A stretch of DNA of 64,000 nt from Lachnospiraceae bacterium (GTDB taxonomy: Bacteria > Bacillota > Clostridia > Oscillospirales > CAG-272), in contig JAKSPT010000001.1 in NCBI GenBank assembly GCA_024404495.1, positions 62,001 through 126,000 on the forward strand, written 5' to 3'. A program made the position numbers and the translations under genes. The notes under the pieces were generated by a model. It was not told the origin of the DNA. It worked only from the letters and a program-made list of their open reading frames with translations, and searched no databases. Shown here one piece after another: positions 1-8,305 of this stretch (position 1 is the first letter of the stretch; the number at the start of each line of letters is the position of its first letter).

Positions 1-2
1 AC

Positions 3-593
3 GGAGCCGTCTCAAAGATCCTGAAAAAATGGGACGAGGTAAAGACGTCCGGCTGCGCGGGCATCATCGGTCTCGACGCCGATATGACCGACGGAAAGAT
101 CATCGGAAAAGGATTTCCCGACGGGCTAACCGAAACGACCCTCTGCGGCTACTACGCAAACGGCGGGCAGGGCGACAAAAAGCTGGTCTACCGTACCGAC
201 GTGATCAATTCCTGCCCGGATTATCCGGTATTTCCCGGCGAGAAATACGTCGCTTTGGCGTATAAATACCGCCTGATCGACCAGAAGTACAAGCTTGCCG
301 TTCTTGACGACGTGCTATGTAACGTTGAATATCAGCCGGACGGTTCCTCCCGCAATATGTACGGACAGTATCTGAAGAATCCGCAGGGCTTCGCTTTCTG
401 GCGAAAAGTCTGTATGCAGTACCCGGAAAGCAAAAAAAGGGTATTTATTGACTGCGTCCACTACGTTTCGAGCAGCATCCTCGCGAAAAACAGGCGTTTT
501 ATCAGAGAATCGCCGAAAAAGGTACTGACCGTTCTCGCGATTCCGTTCGGCTTACTGCTGACGCTCTTCATCAAGCGGAAAGCCCGGAGCTGA
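3..593 (+). CDS. Glycosyltransferase family 2, C-terminal part (5' end outside window)
   Basis: The frame is open from the first complete codon at position 3 and ends in TGA, giving at least 196 residues; the N-terminal catalytic half lies upstream of the window. The visible part has the layout of a GT2 C-terminus: a region around 'RTDVINSCPDYPVFPGEKY' of the kind that follows the acceptor loop in capsule and teichoic-type GT2 enzymes, then a hydrophobic stretch near the end ('VLTVLAIPFGLLLTLFI') and a basic tail, suggesting membrane association. It leads the same-strand glycan locus. The donor and acceptor sugars cannot be told. Family assignment rests on the C-terminal half and on context, so it is moderate. 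Confidence 0.6.
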   Translation, partial: GAVSKILKKWDEVKTSGCAGIIGLDADMTDGKIIGKGFPDGLTETTLCGYYANGGQGDKKLVYRTDVINSCPDYPVFPGEKYVALAYKYRLIDQKYKLAVLDDVLCNVEYQPDGSSRNMYGQYLKNPQGFAFWRKVCMQYPESKKRVFIDCVHYVSSSILAKNRRFIRESPKKVLTVLAIPFGLLLTLFIKRKARS

Positions 594-644
594 ATCGCGT
601 ATTCAGCTTCAGTGCGTCCGATTCCGAAAGGAAGGTCTACGAGA

Positions 645-1640
645 ATGACAACCTCACAGCCCGCGCTCCGCGAAAGCCCGAAAACCTACACCGGTATCGA
701 TCTCTTCAAGCTGCTGATCGCTCTGTTCATCGTATTCACTCACACTTACTGCTCCGATTGGGGAGCCGCAGGGCTATGGATCAGAAACAATCTGTCGCTG
801 TCGGGCGTTCCGTTCTTCTTCATCGTTTCCGGTTTCTTTTTTGAAAAAGGGTTAAAAAAGGCAGAGGACGCCGGATCCTATCTCAAAAAATATCTCGTTC
901 GGATCGGCGGAATGTATCTGTTCTGGTTCGTCATAACGCTTTCCGTCGCGTGGTACAGCTGGATCCTGACCAAGCCGTCCGAAAACACCCTTTTCAGAGT
1001 GTTCCGCGTTTTCCGCAGTTTCTTTTTTGCGGGCGGAATGGGTGTCTACTGGTATCTGCTTTCTCTGCTGTGCGTGTGCCCGATCCTGTATCTGCTGTAC
1101 CGCCGTCCCCGGATGAAGGCGGTGGTCTGGCCGCTTGCAGCCGTATTGTTTGCGGTGGGCGCTCTGTATTATATGGGCAAGCTCGACGGAAGTCTCGTAT
1201 ACACCGGGATCCACGTCGTGTTCGGCTCCGAAAGAAACTTTCTGACGACGGGACTATTTTATATGTGCATCGGCACCGCATTTGCGGAAAACGAAGCGCG
1301 TCTCCGGGTCCCTTTCCCTGCCGCTCTGCTGCTCCTTCTCGCCGCTCTTGCTGTCGGGACCTTCACGGTCAAGCCCTTCGGAAACGCGCTGATCGCGATC
1401 TTCCTCGTCGTTTTCGCATTGAATCTGAATCCCCGGATCCCGGAAAAATGCTCTCAGGGCATGAGAAAGCTCAGCACGGGGATCTACCTGATCCATTTCC
1501 CGTTCATTCTGCTGTTTGACTTCTATCTCAAGCGCGGAACGCTGATCGATTATCCTCTGACGCTGGCGTTCTCGGTCGCCGTTTTCCTCGTCTCCTCTCT
1601 TCTGCTTCCGAAAAAAATCAAAAAAATCATATACGGATGA
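645..1640 (+). CDS. Family-3 membrane acyltransferase (surface glycan O-acyltransferase)
   Basis: A 331-residue polytopic protein of the acyltransferase-3 family (OafA/WecH/IcaC type), which moves acyl groups such as acetyl onto extracytoplasmic glycans. The first membrane segment carries the typical 'GIDLFKLLIALFIVFTHT' pattern with the conserved histidine, and the last has 'STGIYLIHFPF', also typical. About ten hydrophobic segments lie between. I start it at ATG 645 because AAGGAAGG at 628-635 is a good ribosome site; the GTG at 612 has none. Its last codons are part of a 61-bp sequence repeated 1.2 kb downstream. Which glycan is acylated is unknown. Confidence 0.85.
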   Translation: MTTSQPALRESPKTYTGIDLFKLLIALFIVFTHTYCSDWGAAGLWIRNNLSLSGVPFFFIVSGFFFEKGLKKAEDAGSYLKKYLVRIGGMYLFWFVITLSVAWYSWILTKPSENTLFRVFRVFRSFFFAGGMGVYWYLLSLLCVCPILYLLYRRPRMKAVVWPLAAVLFAVGALYYMGKLDGSLVYTGIHVVFGSERNFLTTGLFYMCIGTAFAENEARLRVPFPAALLLLLAALAVGTFTVKPFGNALIAIFLVVFALNLNPRIPEKCSQGMRKLSTGIYLIHFPFILLFDFYLKRGTLIDYPLTLAFSVAVFLVSSLLLPKKIKKIIYG

Positions 1641-1654
1641 AATCACAATGATCC
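1594..1654 (+). repeat. 61-bp direct repeat, copy 1
   Basis: Positions 1594-1654 are identical to 2786-2846. The repeat spans the last codons of the upstream acyltransferase, its TGA, and the first codons of a GT32 start. Weaker identity continues on both sides (from about 1581, and to about 1682). The two copies flank the second acyltransferase gene. Confidence 0.9.
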
Positions 1655-1695
1655 TGAAAAAAGCCCATTACTGCCGGTTCAAGGAACCCGGGATT

Positions 1696-2712
1696 ATGGA
1701 AAAAGGTCAGCGGAACGTCAGCCTTGACCTCATCCAGATTATCGCCACCTTCCTTGTCGTAATGATTCATCAGGCAGCGAACGTCAATTTACCGGACGAT
1801 GCAAATCCGGTTTCATTAACGATTCTGAATGCGATTTGCGAAGCTTGCGTTCCTCTGTTTTTGATGAAAACCGGAGCCCTCCTTCTGAAAAAAGAGCGTC
1901 CGTGCTCATTAAAAAGTACATTTCGGAGAATCGGGTATATTTCCGCCGTCATCGTTTTCTGGGGTTTATTCTATAACGTCGTTTCCTATACGATCATCGA
2001 CGGCTTTTCCGCATCGGTACTGCTCAGATCAGTCAAAAGCGTAATCACCGCCGATACCGCGTACAATTATCAATTCTGGTATCTGTATATGCTGTTGGGT
2101 CTGTATGCGGTGATTCCGATCATAAAACCTTTTTTCGACAATGCCGAAAAGAAAGACCTGCTTTATCTGCTCGGATTCTGCTGTCTGTGCGGATGTCTGC
2201 TTCCGTTCCTGTCACCCATAATTAAAATCAATAAGACCTCCTTTTGGCTGATCCGGTATTTCCCCTGGTTTTCGGGTTTTCTGTTCTATTGCGCATTGGG
2301 CGAATATCTGAGTCGATACCCGCTGAACAAAGCAGTGCGTGTCATCGGCGCGGTGCTTGTCATTCCGCTTGGTGTGATCACGGTATTATATCCCGATATC
2401 TGGCTGACGTATTTTTCTCCGTTTACCATCCTCTATTCGATCTCGGTTTTTTGCGCGCTTCAGGATATTCCGTCCGATCGTCTCGGTGAAAAATGCAGAC
2501 GGTTCATTCAAAAAGCCTCCGAGCTCTCTTTTGGCGTTTACATTATGCACCCCATCCTGATTTTGGCGGCCCGGAAGATTCTCCATATCGGCAGCGAAAT
2601 CCTTCCGCCTGCCGTTCTCGGCGTCATCGTTTTCAGCCTGATCAATTATTCCGTCTGCACCTTCATTACCATGATTATCAAAAAGATCCCGATTCTCCGA
2701 AAAATCGTATAA
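1696..2712 (+). CDS. Family-3 membrane acyltransferase, cassette flanked by direct repeats
   Basis: A 338-residue acyltransferase-3 protein: 'NVSLDLIQIIATFLVVMIHQ' with the conserved histidine in membrane segment 1, about ten hydrophobic segments, and 'LSFGVYIMHPILIL' near the end. The frame is open from ATG 1648, but residues encoded at 1648-1695 ('MILKKAHYCRFKEPGI') are a decayed copy of the start of the GT32 gene at 2840 ('MIPKKIHYCWFG'). The native start is therefore probably ATG 1696, preceded by AAGGAA at 1681. The gene lies between two copies of a 61-bp repeat, as expected if it was inserted at the acyltransferase/GT32 junction. Base composition is somewhat more AT-rich than the genes on either side. 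Confidence 0.85.
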   Translation: MEKGQRNVSLDLIQIIATFLVVMIHQAANVNLPDDANPVSLTILNAICEACVPLFLMKTGALLLKKERPCSLKSTFRRIGYISAVIVFWGLFYNVVSYTIIDGFSASVLLRSVKSVITADTAYNYQFWYLYMLLGLYAVIPIIKPFFDNAEKKDLLYLLGFCCLCGCLLPFLSPIIKINKTSFWLIRYFPWFSGFLFYCALGEYLSRYPLNKAVRVIGAVLVIPLGVITVLYPDIWLTYFSPFTILYSISVFCALQDIPSDRLGEKCRRFIQKASELSFGVYIMHPILILAARKILHIGSEILPPAVLGVIVFSLINYSVCTFITMIIKKIPILRKIV

Positions 2713-2785
2713 ACCGATATCTCACCTTCTTTTCCGCATCAAGGTATGATCTGAGAGCCCCGGATTCCGGACGTTTTCCCCGTGA

Positions 2786-2846
2786 CCTCTCTTCTGCTTC
2801 CGAAAAAAATCAAAAAAATCATATACGGATGAAATCACAATGATCC
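2786..2846 (+). repeat. 61-bp direct repeat, copy 2
   Basis: Identical to 1594-1654 (offset 1192). Here it includes a vestige of the end of the upstream acyltransferase, now non-coding, and the true start of the GT32 gene. Between the end of the second acyltransferase (2712) and this copy lie about 70 bases in which I recognise nothing. Confidence 0.9.
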
Positions 2847-3538
2847 CGAAAAAAATCCATTACTGCTGGTTCGGCAGAGGCGAAAAGCCGAAGCTCGCGC
2901 AAAAATGCATCGCGAGCTGGAAAAAATACTGTCCCGACTACGAGATTATCGAGTGGAACGAGGACAACTTTGACGTCAACGGAAACGCCTACACGAAAAT
3001 GTGCTATGAAAACCGGAAGTTCGCCTTTCTGACCGACTATCTGCGTCTTCTGATCGTCCGGGATCACGGCGGGATCTATTTTGATACCGACGTCGAGGTA
3101 ATAAAAAACCTCGATCCTCTTCTTGAGAACAGCGCGTTTTTCGGCTTTGAAAACGAAGCCTACCTGAACACCGGCGAGGGTTTCGGCGCGGAAGCAAACA
3201 ACGCCGCCGTTTTGCGGATGATCGACGAATATTCCCCTCTTCTCGACGGAGAACACGGGACCGTCGGCTGTCCGATCCTGAACACAAGCGCACTCTCCGC
3301 GCTCGGCTTCCGTATCGACGGCAGTTATCAGGAAAAAGACGGCGTGATCCTTCTTCCTCCGGATTATTTCAATCCGTACGACGATCCCACGGGGGTCCTG
3401 ACGAAAACGGAAAACACCTACTCCGTTCACTGGTACGGAAAAAGCTGGATGAGCAAAAAAGCCGTGCTGAAAAGCAAACTTACCAAACCGTTTCACCGTA
3501 TCTTCGGCGAACACTGCTTTGATTGGTTGAAAAAATAA
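2840..3538 (+). CDS. GT32-type glycosyltransferase (capsular polysaccharide synthesis family)
   Basis: A 232-residue cytoplasmic glycosyltransferase of the 'sugar-binding region containing DXD' family. It begins with the hallmark 'MIPKKIHYCWFG', then 'WNEDNFDVN' and 'FLTDYLRLLIVRDHGGIYFD'. The metal- and nucleotide-sugar-binding DXD is D82-T-D84. Members transfer a hexose from a nucleotide sugar to a capsule or O-antigen repeat unit. The length is normal for short members of the family. The next gene starts at the A of its TAA stop (TAATG), so the two are translationally coupled. The sugar specificity is not predictable. Confidence 0.88.
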   Translation: MIPKKIHYCWFGRGEKPKLAQKCIASWKKYCPDYEIIEWNEDNFDVNGNAYTKMCYENRKFAFLTDYLRLLIVRDHGGIYFDTDVEVIKNLDPLLENSAFFGFENEAYLNTGEGFGAEANNAAVLRMIDEYSPLLDGEHGTVGCPILNTSALSALGFRIDGSYQEKDGVILLPPDYFNPYDDPTGVLTKTENTYSVHWYGKSWMSKKAVLKSKLTKPFHRIFGEHCFDWLKK

Positions 3539-4599
3539 TGGAACTGTCTAAAAAAGATTCCAAAATGCTGCAGGGGCTTTCCGTCCTTGCCATGGTCTGG
3601 CTGCATCTGTTTAACCGGGAAGCCGGGGATCTGTTTACGCCGCTGCTCTTTATCGGTCCGAAGCCGCTTTCGTTTCTGATCGCTCAGCTTGCGGATTTCT
3701 GCGTCTTCGGCTTTGCCTTCGTCAGCGGCTACGGGCACATGGCGCAGACCGGGGAAAAGGGATGGTACCGCAGCCGTCTCAAAGGACTGCTCTCCGTTCT
3801 GATCAGTTACTGGAGCGTCCTCGCCGTTTTCACCGTCGTCAGCGTGATCGCGGGAAACGCCGCCTCCATGCCGGGGGACGTATGGACCTTCCTGAAACAC
3901 GTTCTGACGACAGACAGCTCCTACAACGGCGCGTGGTGGTATATGTTCGCCTATGCCGTGATCGTCCTCGCCTCCCCGCTGATCCTGAAAGCGGTCGAAA
4001 AATGGCACCCCCTACTGCTGATCCCCGCGGGCGGGGCGCTCTATATCGCCGCTTACGCGGTCCGCTTTTGGATCCCCAACGGCGGAAACTGGTTTCTTAC
4101 CAAATTCGGCCCGCTCGGCATGACGGCCGCCGAGTACGTGATCGGCGCTTTCTTCTTCAAATACCGGATTTTTTCCAAAACGTACGCCGTATGGGAAAAG
4201 ATCAACCGGTATCTGCGCGCCGTGATCGGGGCTGCTCTGATCGCCGTGCTGCTGATCTGCCGGACTTACGTCGTTCCCGCCCTGTTTTTTGCCCCGGTCA
4301 GCGGGATCGTACTCATCACGCTGTTCCATTTTTGGAAAAAGCCGAATTGGATCGAAAAAGTTTTTGCGTTTGTCGGCAGCCAGTCCACGAACGTCTGGCT
4401 CACTCATTTGTTTTTCTGTCAGTTTCTGTTCAAGAACCTCGTCTATCTCGCAAAATATCCCCTTCTGATCTACCTGTTTCTGATCGGGATCACCCTCGGC
4501 ATTTCCATGATCCTTCAGTTCATCGAAGCGCCGCTTCAGAAACTGATCAAACGAAAAGGAACCTATGAAAAAAATCCTCATCTTCTCCCACGCGCTTGA
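3538..4599 (+). CDS. Membrane acyltransferase (acyltransferase-3-like)
   Basis: A 353-residue polytopic protein with the acyltransferase-3 layout. Segment 1 reads 'LQGLSVLAMVWLHLFNR' with the conserved histidine, and 'TNVWLTHLFFCQFLF' near the C-terminus resembles the last conserved block. It is coupled to the GT32 gene by a TAATG overlap, which sets the start. The alternative TTG at 3523 lies inside the GT32 gene and has no ribosome site. The 3' end overlaps the next glycosyltransferase by 35 bases. Probably acylates the same surface glycan; the family match is slightly more divergent than for its neighbours. Confidence 0.75.
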   Translation: MELSKKDSKMLQGLSVLAMVWLHLFNREAGDLFTPLLFIGPKPLSFLIAQLADFCVFGFAFVSGYGHMAQTGEKGWYRSRLKGLLSVLISYWSVLAVFTVVSVIAGNAASMPGDVWTFLKHVLTTDSSYNGAWWYMFAYAVIVLASPLILKAVEKWHPLLLIPAGGALYIAAYAVRFWIPNGGNWFLTKFGPLGMTAAEYVIGAFFFKYRIFSKTYAVWEKINRYLRAVIGAALIAVLLICRTYVVPALFFAPVSGIVLITLFHFWKKPNWIEKVFAFVGSQSTNVWLTHLFFCQFLFKNLVYLAKYPLLIYLFLIGITLGISMILQFIEAPLQKLIKRKGTYEKNPHLLPRA

Positions 4600-5764
4600 G
4601 CTCGGCGGAGCGGAACGGGCGCTGCTCGGGCTGCTCGAAGCGATCGACACAACGAAATATCAGGTCGATCTGTTCCTGATGCGCCACGACGGCGAGCTGA
4701 TGCGATATATTCCCGACAAGATCAATCTTCTGCCGGAAATCCCGGAATACGCCTGTCTGGCGGTCCCGATCGCACAAGTCCTGAAAAAAGGAAAAATCCG
4801 GATCGCATACGGCAGATACCGCGGGAAGAAAGCGGCGAAAAAGCGTCTCGCGGCGCTTTCGGTCAGCGGCGAAAACGACGTCGCGCTCGAGTACAGCCAC
4901 AAATACACGCTGAAATATATGCCGCAAATCGGCGATACCGAATACGATCTCGCGATCAGCTTCCTCACCCCCCATTATTTCGTCACCGAAAAGGTCAGGG
5001 CGAAGAAGAAGCTCGCGTGGATCCACACCGATTACGCGACGGTCACGGTCGACGCCGACTCCCAGACCGGGATGTGGGCGCCTTACGATCATATCGTATC
5101 CATTTCCGAAACCGTCACGGAGAGCTTCCGGAAGGCGTTTCCTTCCCTCTCCGGCAAGCTCGTCCTGATTGAAAACATCATGCCGACGGCTTATCTCGAC
5201 GAACTGATCGGTGCCTTTCCGGTCGGATCGGAAATGCCCGACGACGGCACGGTGAAGCTGCTCTCGATCGGCAGATTTTCAAACGCCAAAAACTTCGATA
5301 GCGTCCCCGATATCTGCCGTCGCCTCCTCGCAAAAGGGCTCAACGTCAAATGGTATCTGATCGGCTACGGCGGCGACGAGGCGCTGATCCGCGAAAAGAT
5401 CGCCGAGGCGGGAATGGAAGAGCGCGTCGTCATTCTCGGAAAAAAGGAAAACCCCTACCCCTATATCAAGGCGTGCGATCTGTACGTTCAGCCGAGCCGA
5501 TACGAGGGGAAATGTGTTGCGGTCCGAGAAGCGCAGATGCTTCATAAGCCTGTCGTCATTACGAACTACGCCACCTCGTCAAGCCAGCTCGCCGACGGTC
5601 ACGACGGCGTGATCGTCCCGACGGACAACGAGGGCTGCGCCGAGGGGCTCGCTTCCGTGCTCCGCGACACGGCGCTCCGCGAACGGCTGATCGAAAACAC
5701 GAAAAAGCACGATTATTCAAACGCAGACGAGATCAACAAATTATATCAGCTCGCTGAAGGATAA
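4565..5764 (+). CDS. Glycosyltransferase family 4 (GT-B fold)
   Basis: A 399-residue GT4 enzyme, retaining, with two Rossmann-like domains. The N-terminal 'SHALELGGAERALLGLL' is the glycine-rich acceptor-domain loop. 'SIGRFSNAKNFD' begins the donor domain, and the EX7E-type motif appears in 'RYEGKCVAVREAQM' near residue 320. It acts at the cytoplasmic membrane face, adding a sugar to a lipid-linked glycan. It starts inside the end of the preceding acyltransferase gene with AAAGGA just upstream. A paralogue with different base composition lies at 11318. The sugar is unknown. Confidence 0.88.
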   Translation: MKKILIFSHALELGGAERALLGLLEAIDTTKYQVDLFLMRHDGELMRYIPDKINLLPEIPEYACLAVPIAQVLKKGKIRIAYGRYRGKKAAKKRLAALSVSGENDVALEYSHKYTLKYMPQIGDTEYDLAISFLTPHYFVTEKVRAKKKLAWIHTDYATVTVDADSQTGMWAPYDHIVSISETVTESFRKAFPSLSGKLVLIENIMPTAYLDELIGAFPVGSEMPDDGTVKLLSIGRFSNAKNFDSVPDICRRLLAKGLNVKWYLIGYGGDEALIREKIAEAGMEERVVILGKKENPYPYIKACDLYVQPSRYEGKCVAVREAQMLHKPVVITNYATSSSQLADGHDGVIVPTDNEGCAEGLASVLRDTALRERLIENTKKHDYSNADEINKLYQLAEG

Positions 5765-5769
5765 AAAGC

Positions 5770-6732
5770 ATGGCAGATAAACGGATCAGCATCATCATAC
5801 CCGTATATAACGTGGAAAACTATATCTCCGAGTGCGTCGAATCCGTTATCAATCAAACGTACAAGGCACTTCAGATCATCCTCGTCGACGACGGTTCCGC
5901 CGACGAAAGCGGAAAGATCTGCGATTCCTACGCCGAAAAGGACCCCCGTATTCTTGTGATCCACAAAGAAAACGGCGGTTTATCGGACGCGAGAAACGCG
6001 GGGACCGCACGGGCGGACGGGGACTTCGTCTTCTATCTGGATTCCGACGATTTTCTTTCCGCCGATTCCGTACGGGTCCTGACGGAGCTGCAGGCCTCCG
6101 CCGATGCCGATCTGACGATCGGAAGCTTCTTTTACCGGTACGATTCCCACACCGACACCGCAAAAGCCCGTTTTGCCGAAAACGTCGTTTTTTCCAACGG
6201 GCAGGCAATGCGCGAGCTCGTTCGGGGAAACCTCGAAACCTTTGCGTGGGGAAAACTGATCCGGACGGAAATCGCCAAAGCGCATCCGTTTCCCGAAGGG
6301 AAACTGTTTGAGGACCATTTCTGGACGCATTACGTCTTCGGGGACTGTTCCAAAATCGCGTTCACGCCCTCTCCTCTCGTTTATTACCGGCAGAGAGAAA
6401 ACAGCATTTCCTATACGTACAACGAAAAGCGGCTCGACGTCATGGACGGATGGGCGGACAGGCTCCGGTATCTGGAGCAGAATTATCCCGAGCTCCTTCC
6501 GGATTATAAGAAGACGCTTGCCAAACGGTATCTCGAAACGGCGTGGCAGATCCTGACCAGAATGAAAAAAGGCAAAAGAAACGCGTACGACCGGATGAGA
6601 CGGTTCAACGCAGCCAACCGGCTGCAAGAGTACGCGGAGGGTCAGAGCAAGGCGCTGATCGACGCATTGGACAAAGGAACCGTTCCGTACGCGCTCCTCG
6701 CGCTGCGGAACAGGGTGGTAAGCAGATCATGA
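5770..6732 (+). CDS. Glycosyltransferase family 2
   Basis: A 320-residue GT-A fold enzyme. It opens with 'ISIIIPVYNVENYISECVES', followed by the nucleotide-binding 'VDDGSADES', the 'ENGGLSDARNAG' loop and the metal-binding 'YLDSDDF' near residue 95. It follows the GT4 gene by 5 bases and overlaps the next gene by ATGA, so it is one unit of the operon. It is one of four complete GT2 paralogues in the locus (with 9312, 10440 and 16200) that share their N-terminal donor module more closely than their C-terminal acceptor parts. Confidence 0.9.
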   Translation: MADKRISIIIPVYNVENYISECVESVINQTYKALQIILVDDGSADESGKICDSYAEKDPRILVIHKENGGLSDARNAGTARADGDFVFYLDSDDFLSADSVRVLTELQASADADLTIGSFFYRYDSHTDTAKARFAENVVFSNGQAMRELVRGNLETFAWGKLIRTEIAKAHPFPEGKLFEDHFWTHYVFGDCSKIAFTPSPLVYYRQRENSISYTYNEKRLDVMDGWADRLRYLEQNYPELLPDYKKTLAKRYLETAWQILTRMKKGKRNAYDRMRRFNAANRLQEYAEGQSKALIDALDKGTVPYALLALRNRVVSRS

Positions 6733-7853
6733 TACAAAAGCTCAAAGCGTTTGCGATAAAGGTGATCTATTCGTTTTTCCGGCTGCTCCCGGTCAGGAAA
6801 AACGAGGTGCTGCTGTTCAGCTATTACGGCGAGCAGTACTCCGGTTCCCCGAAGTATATCGGTCAGTACCTTGCGGACAAAAGCGATCTCCGGGTCACGT
6901 GGGCGTTTGTCAATCCCGAAAAATATCGGGGGCTGCCGTTCCGCACCGTGCGATACGGTCATCTTTCCTACTATTACCGGCTTGCCGTTTCCGGAACGGT
7001 CATCACGAATTACAGAATGACCGAAGACTTTGTCAAAAGGAAAGGGCAGAAATACGTTCAGACCTGGCACAGCTCCCTGCGGCTGAAAATGATCGAAAAA
7101 GACGCGGAGGCCACGCTGCCGGAAACCTACGTCCGTATGGCAAAACGGGATTCGACGCAGATCGACTGTCTGCTTGCCGGTTCCCGGAAAAGCAGGGAGA
7201 TCTTTGAAAGAGCGTTCTGGTACGACGGTCAGATCGTCAATACCGGTACGCCGCAATGCGATATTCTCCTCGGCGACTGCACCGGGACGCGCCGGAAGGT
7301 ATTGAATCACTTCGGACTTCCCGAGGACGCGAGGATCGCGCTCTACGCCCCCACCTTCCGCAAGAATCACGATACCTCGGTCTACGATCTGGATACCGAA
7401 GCGCTTCTTGCAGGCCTGCGGGAAAAATTCGGCGGAAACTGGTATCTGCTGATGCGGCTCCACCCCCATCTCGTGAAGCTCACCGACTGCTTCCGGTACT
7501 CGGAGCACGTTCTTCAGGCAACCGATTACGACGACGCGCAGGAGCTGCTTGCGGCGGCGGACGTGCTGATCAGCGATTATTCCGCCATTATGTTTGACTT
7601 TTCGGTCACGCGCCGCCTCTGCCTCCTCTACGTTCCCGATCTTGAAACCTACACCGCCGCCGACAGAAATCTGTATTTTGACATCGGTCAGCTTCCTTTT
7701 CCGCATTTCGGAACGCAGGCGGATATGATGTCGTATATCGGCACCGTTGATTACGGGGAATACCGGAAAAACGTCAGCCGCTTTATTGAAGGCATCGGAA
7801 GTTACGACGACGGAAATGCCTGCCAAAGAGTTTATGAATTGATAAGAGGATGA
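6729..7853 (+). CDS. CDP-glycerol glycerophosphotransferase family (TagB/TagF-like)
   Basis: A 374-residue single-domain member of the glyphos-transferase family, which moves glycerol phosphate from CDP-glycerol to a lipid-linked teichoic acid or glycan. Seen here: 'YVQTWHSSLRLKMIEKD' with the conserved TWH, 'NTGTPQCDIL' near residue 175, 'LMRLHPHL' and 'DVLISDYSAIMFDFSV' near the C-terminus. The start is ATG 6729, overlapping the TGA of the GT2 gene; the frame extends upstream to 6543 but inside that gene. It lies next to a TagD gene that would supply CDP-glycerol. Whether it is a primase or polymerase cannot be told; its length suits a TagB- or decorating-type enzyme. Confidence 0.88.
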   Translation: MIQKLKAFAIKVIYSFFRLLPVRKNEVLLFSYYGEQYSGSPKYIGQYLADKSDLRVTWAFVNPEKYRGLPFRTVRYGHLSYYYRLAVSGTVITNYRMTEDFVKRKGQKYVQTWHSSLRLKMIEKDAEATLPETYVRMAKRDSTQIDCLLAGSRKSREIFERAFWYDGQIVNTGTPQCDILLGDCTGTRRKVLNHFGLPEDARIALYAPTFRKNHDTSVYDLDTEALLAGLREKFGGNWYLLMRLHPHLVKLTDCFRYSEHVLQATDYDDAQELLAAADVLISDYSAIMFDFSVTRRLCLLYVPDLETYTAADRNLYFDIGQLPFPHFGTQADMMSYIGTVDYGEYRKNVSRFIEGIGSYDDGNACQRVYELIRG

Positions 7854-7857
7854 GAAA

Positions 7858-8277
7858 ATGATAATCGGATATACGACCGGCGTGTTTGACCTGTTTCATA
7901 TCGGTCATCTCAACATTCTGCGCCGGGCAAAAGAACAGTGCGATTACCTGATCGTCGGCGTCACCGTCGACGAGCTCGTTTCCTATAAAGGAAAAAAGGC
8001 CTTTATTCCGTACGAAGAACGTGCCGCCATCGTGGAGGCGATCAAGTACGTTGACAAGGTCGTCCCGCAGACCTCTATGGACAAAATGGCTGCGTGGGAA
8101 AAGTACCGTTTTGACAGAATGTTCGTCGGCGACGATTGGAAGGGCACCGATACGTGGAACCGCCTTGAAAAGGAATTCGCCGAAGTCGGCGTTGAGATCG
8201 TTTATTTTCCCTACACGAAGCAAACGTCGTCAAGCGAGCTGCGCGCCGCTCTGAACAAACTGAATCAACGGCAGTGA
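7858..8277 (+). CDS. tagD: Glycerol-3-phosphate cytidylyltransferase (TagD-type)
   Basis: A 139-residue nucleotidyltransferase making CDP-glycerol from CTP and glycerol 3-phosphate. It has the full single-domain layout: 'GVFDLFHIGHLNIL' with the HXGH motif at about residues 14-17, 'VGVTVDELVSYKGK', 'FVGDDWKGTD' and the C-terminal 'TSSSELR' loop that takes the role of ISSTXI. It directly follows the CDP-glycerol transferase gene, which would use its product. A second TagD-type gene lies at 15658 with visibly more AT-rich codons. A related CDP-alcohol substrate is possible but less likely. Confidence 0.92.
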   Translation: MIIGYTTGVFDLFHIGHLNILRRAKEQCDYLIVGVTVDELVSYKGKKAFIPYEERAAIVEAIKYVDKVVPQTSMDKMAAWEKYRFDRMFVGDDWKGTDTWNRLEKEFAEVGVEIVYFPYTKQTSSSELRAALNKLNQRQ

Positions 8278-8305
8278 TCGCCGCCGCTGTAAAGGATCGG
8301 GAAGT

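Noticed and set aside
1648..1695. Extra N-terminal 16 codons of the second acyltransferase as a functional extension
   Set aside because: They are a decayed copy of the GT32 gene start within the duplicated junction, and a better ribosome site precedes ATG 1696.
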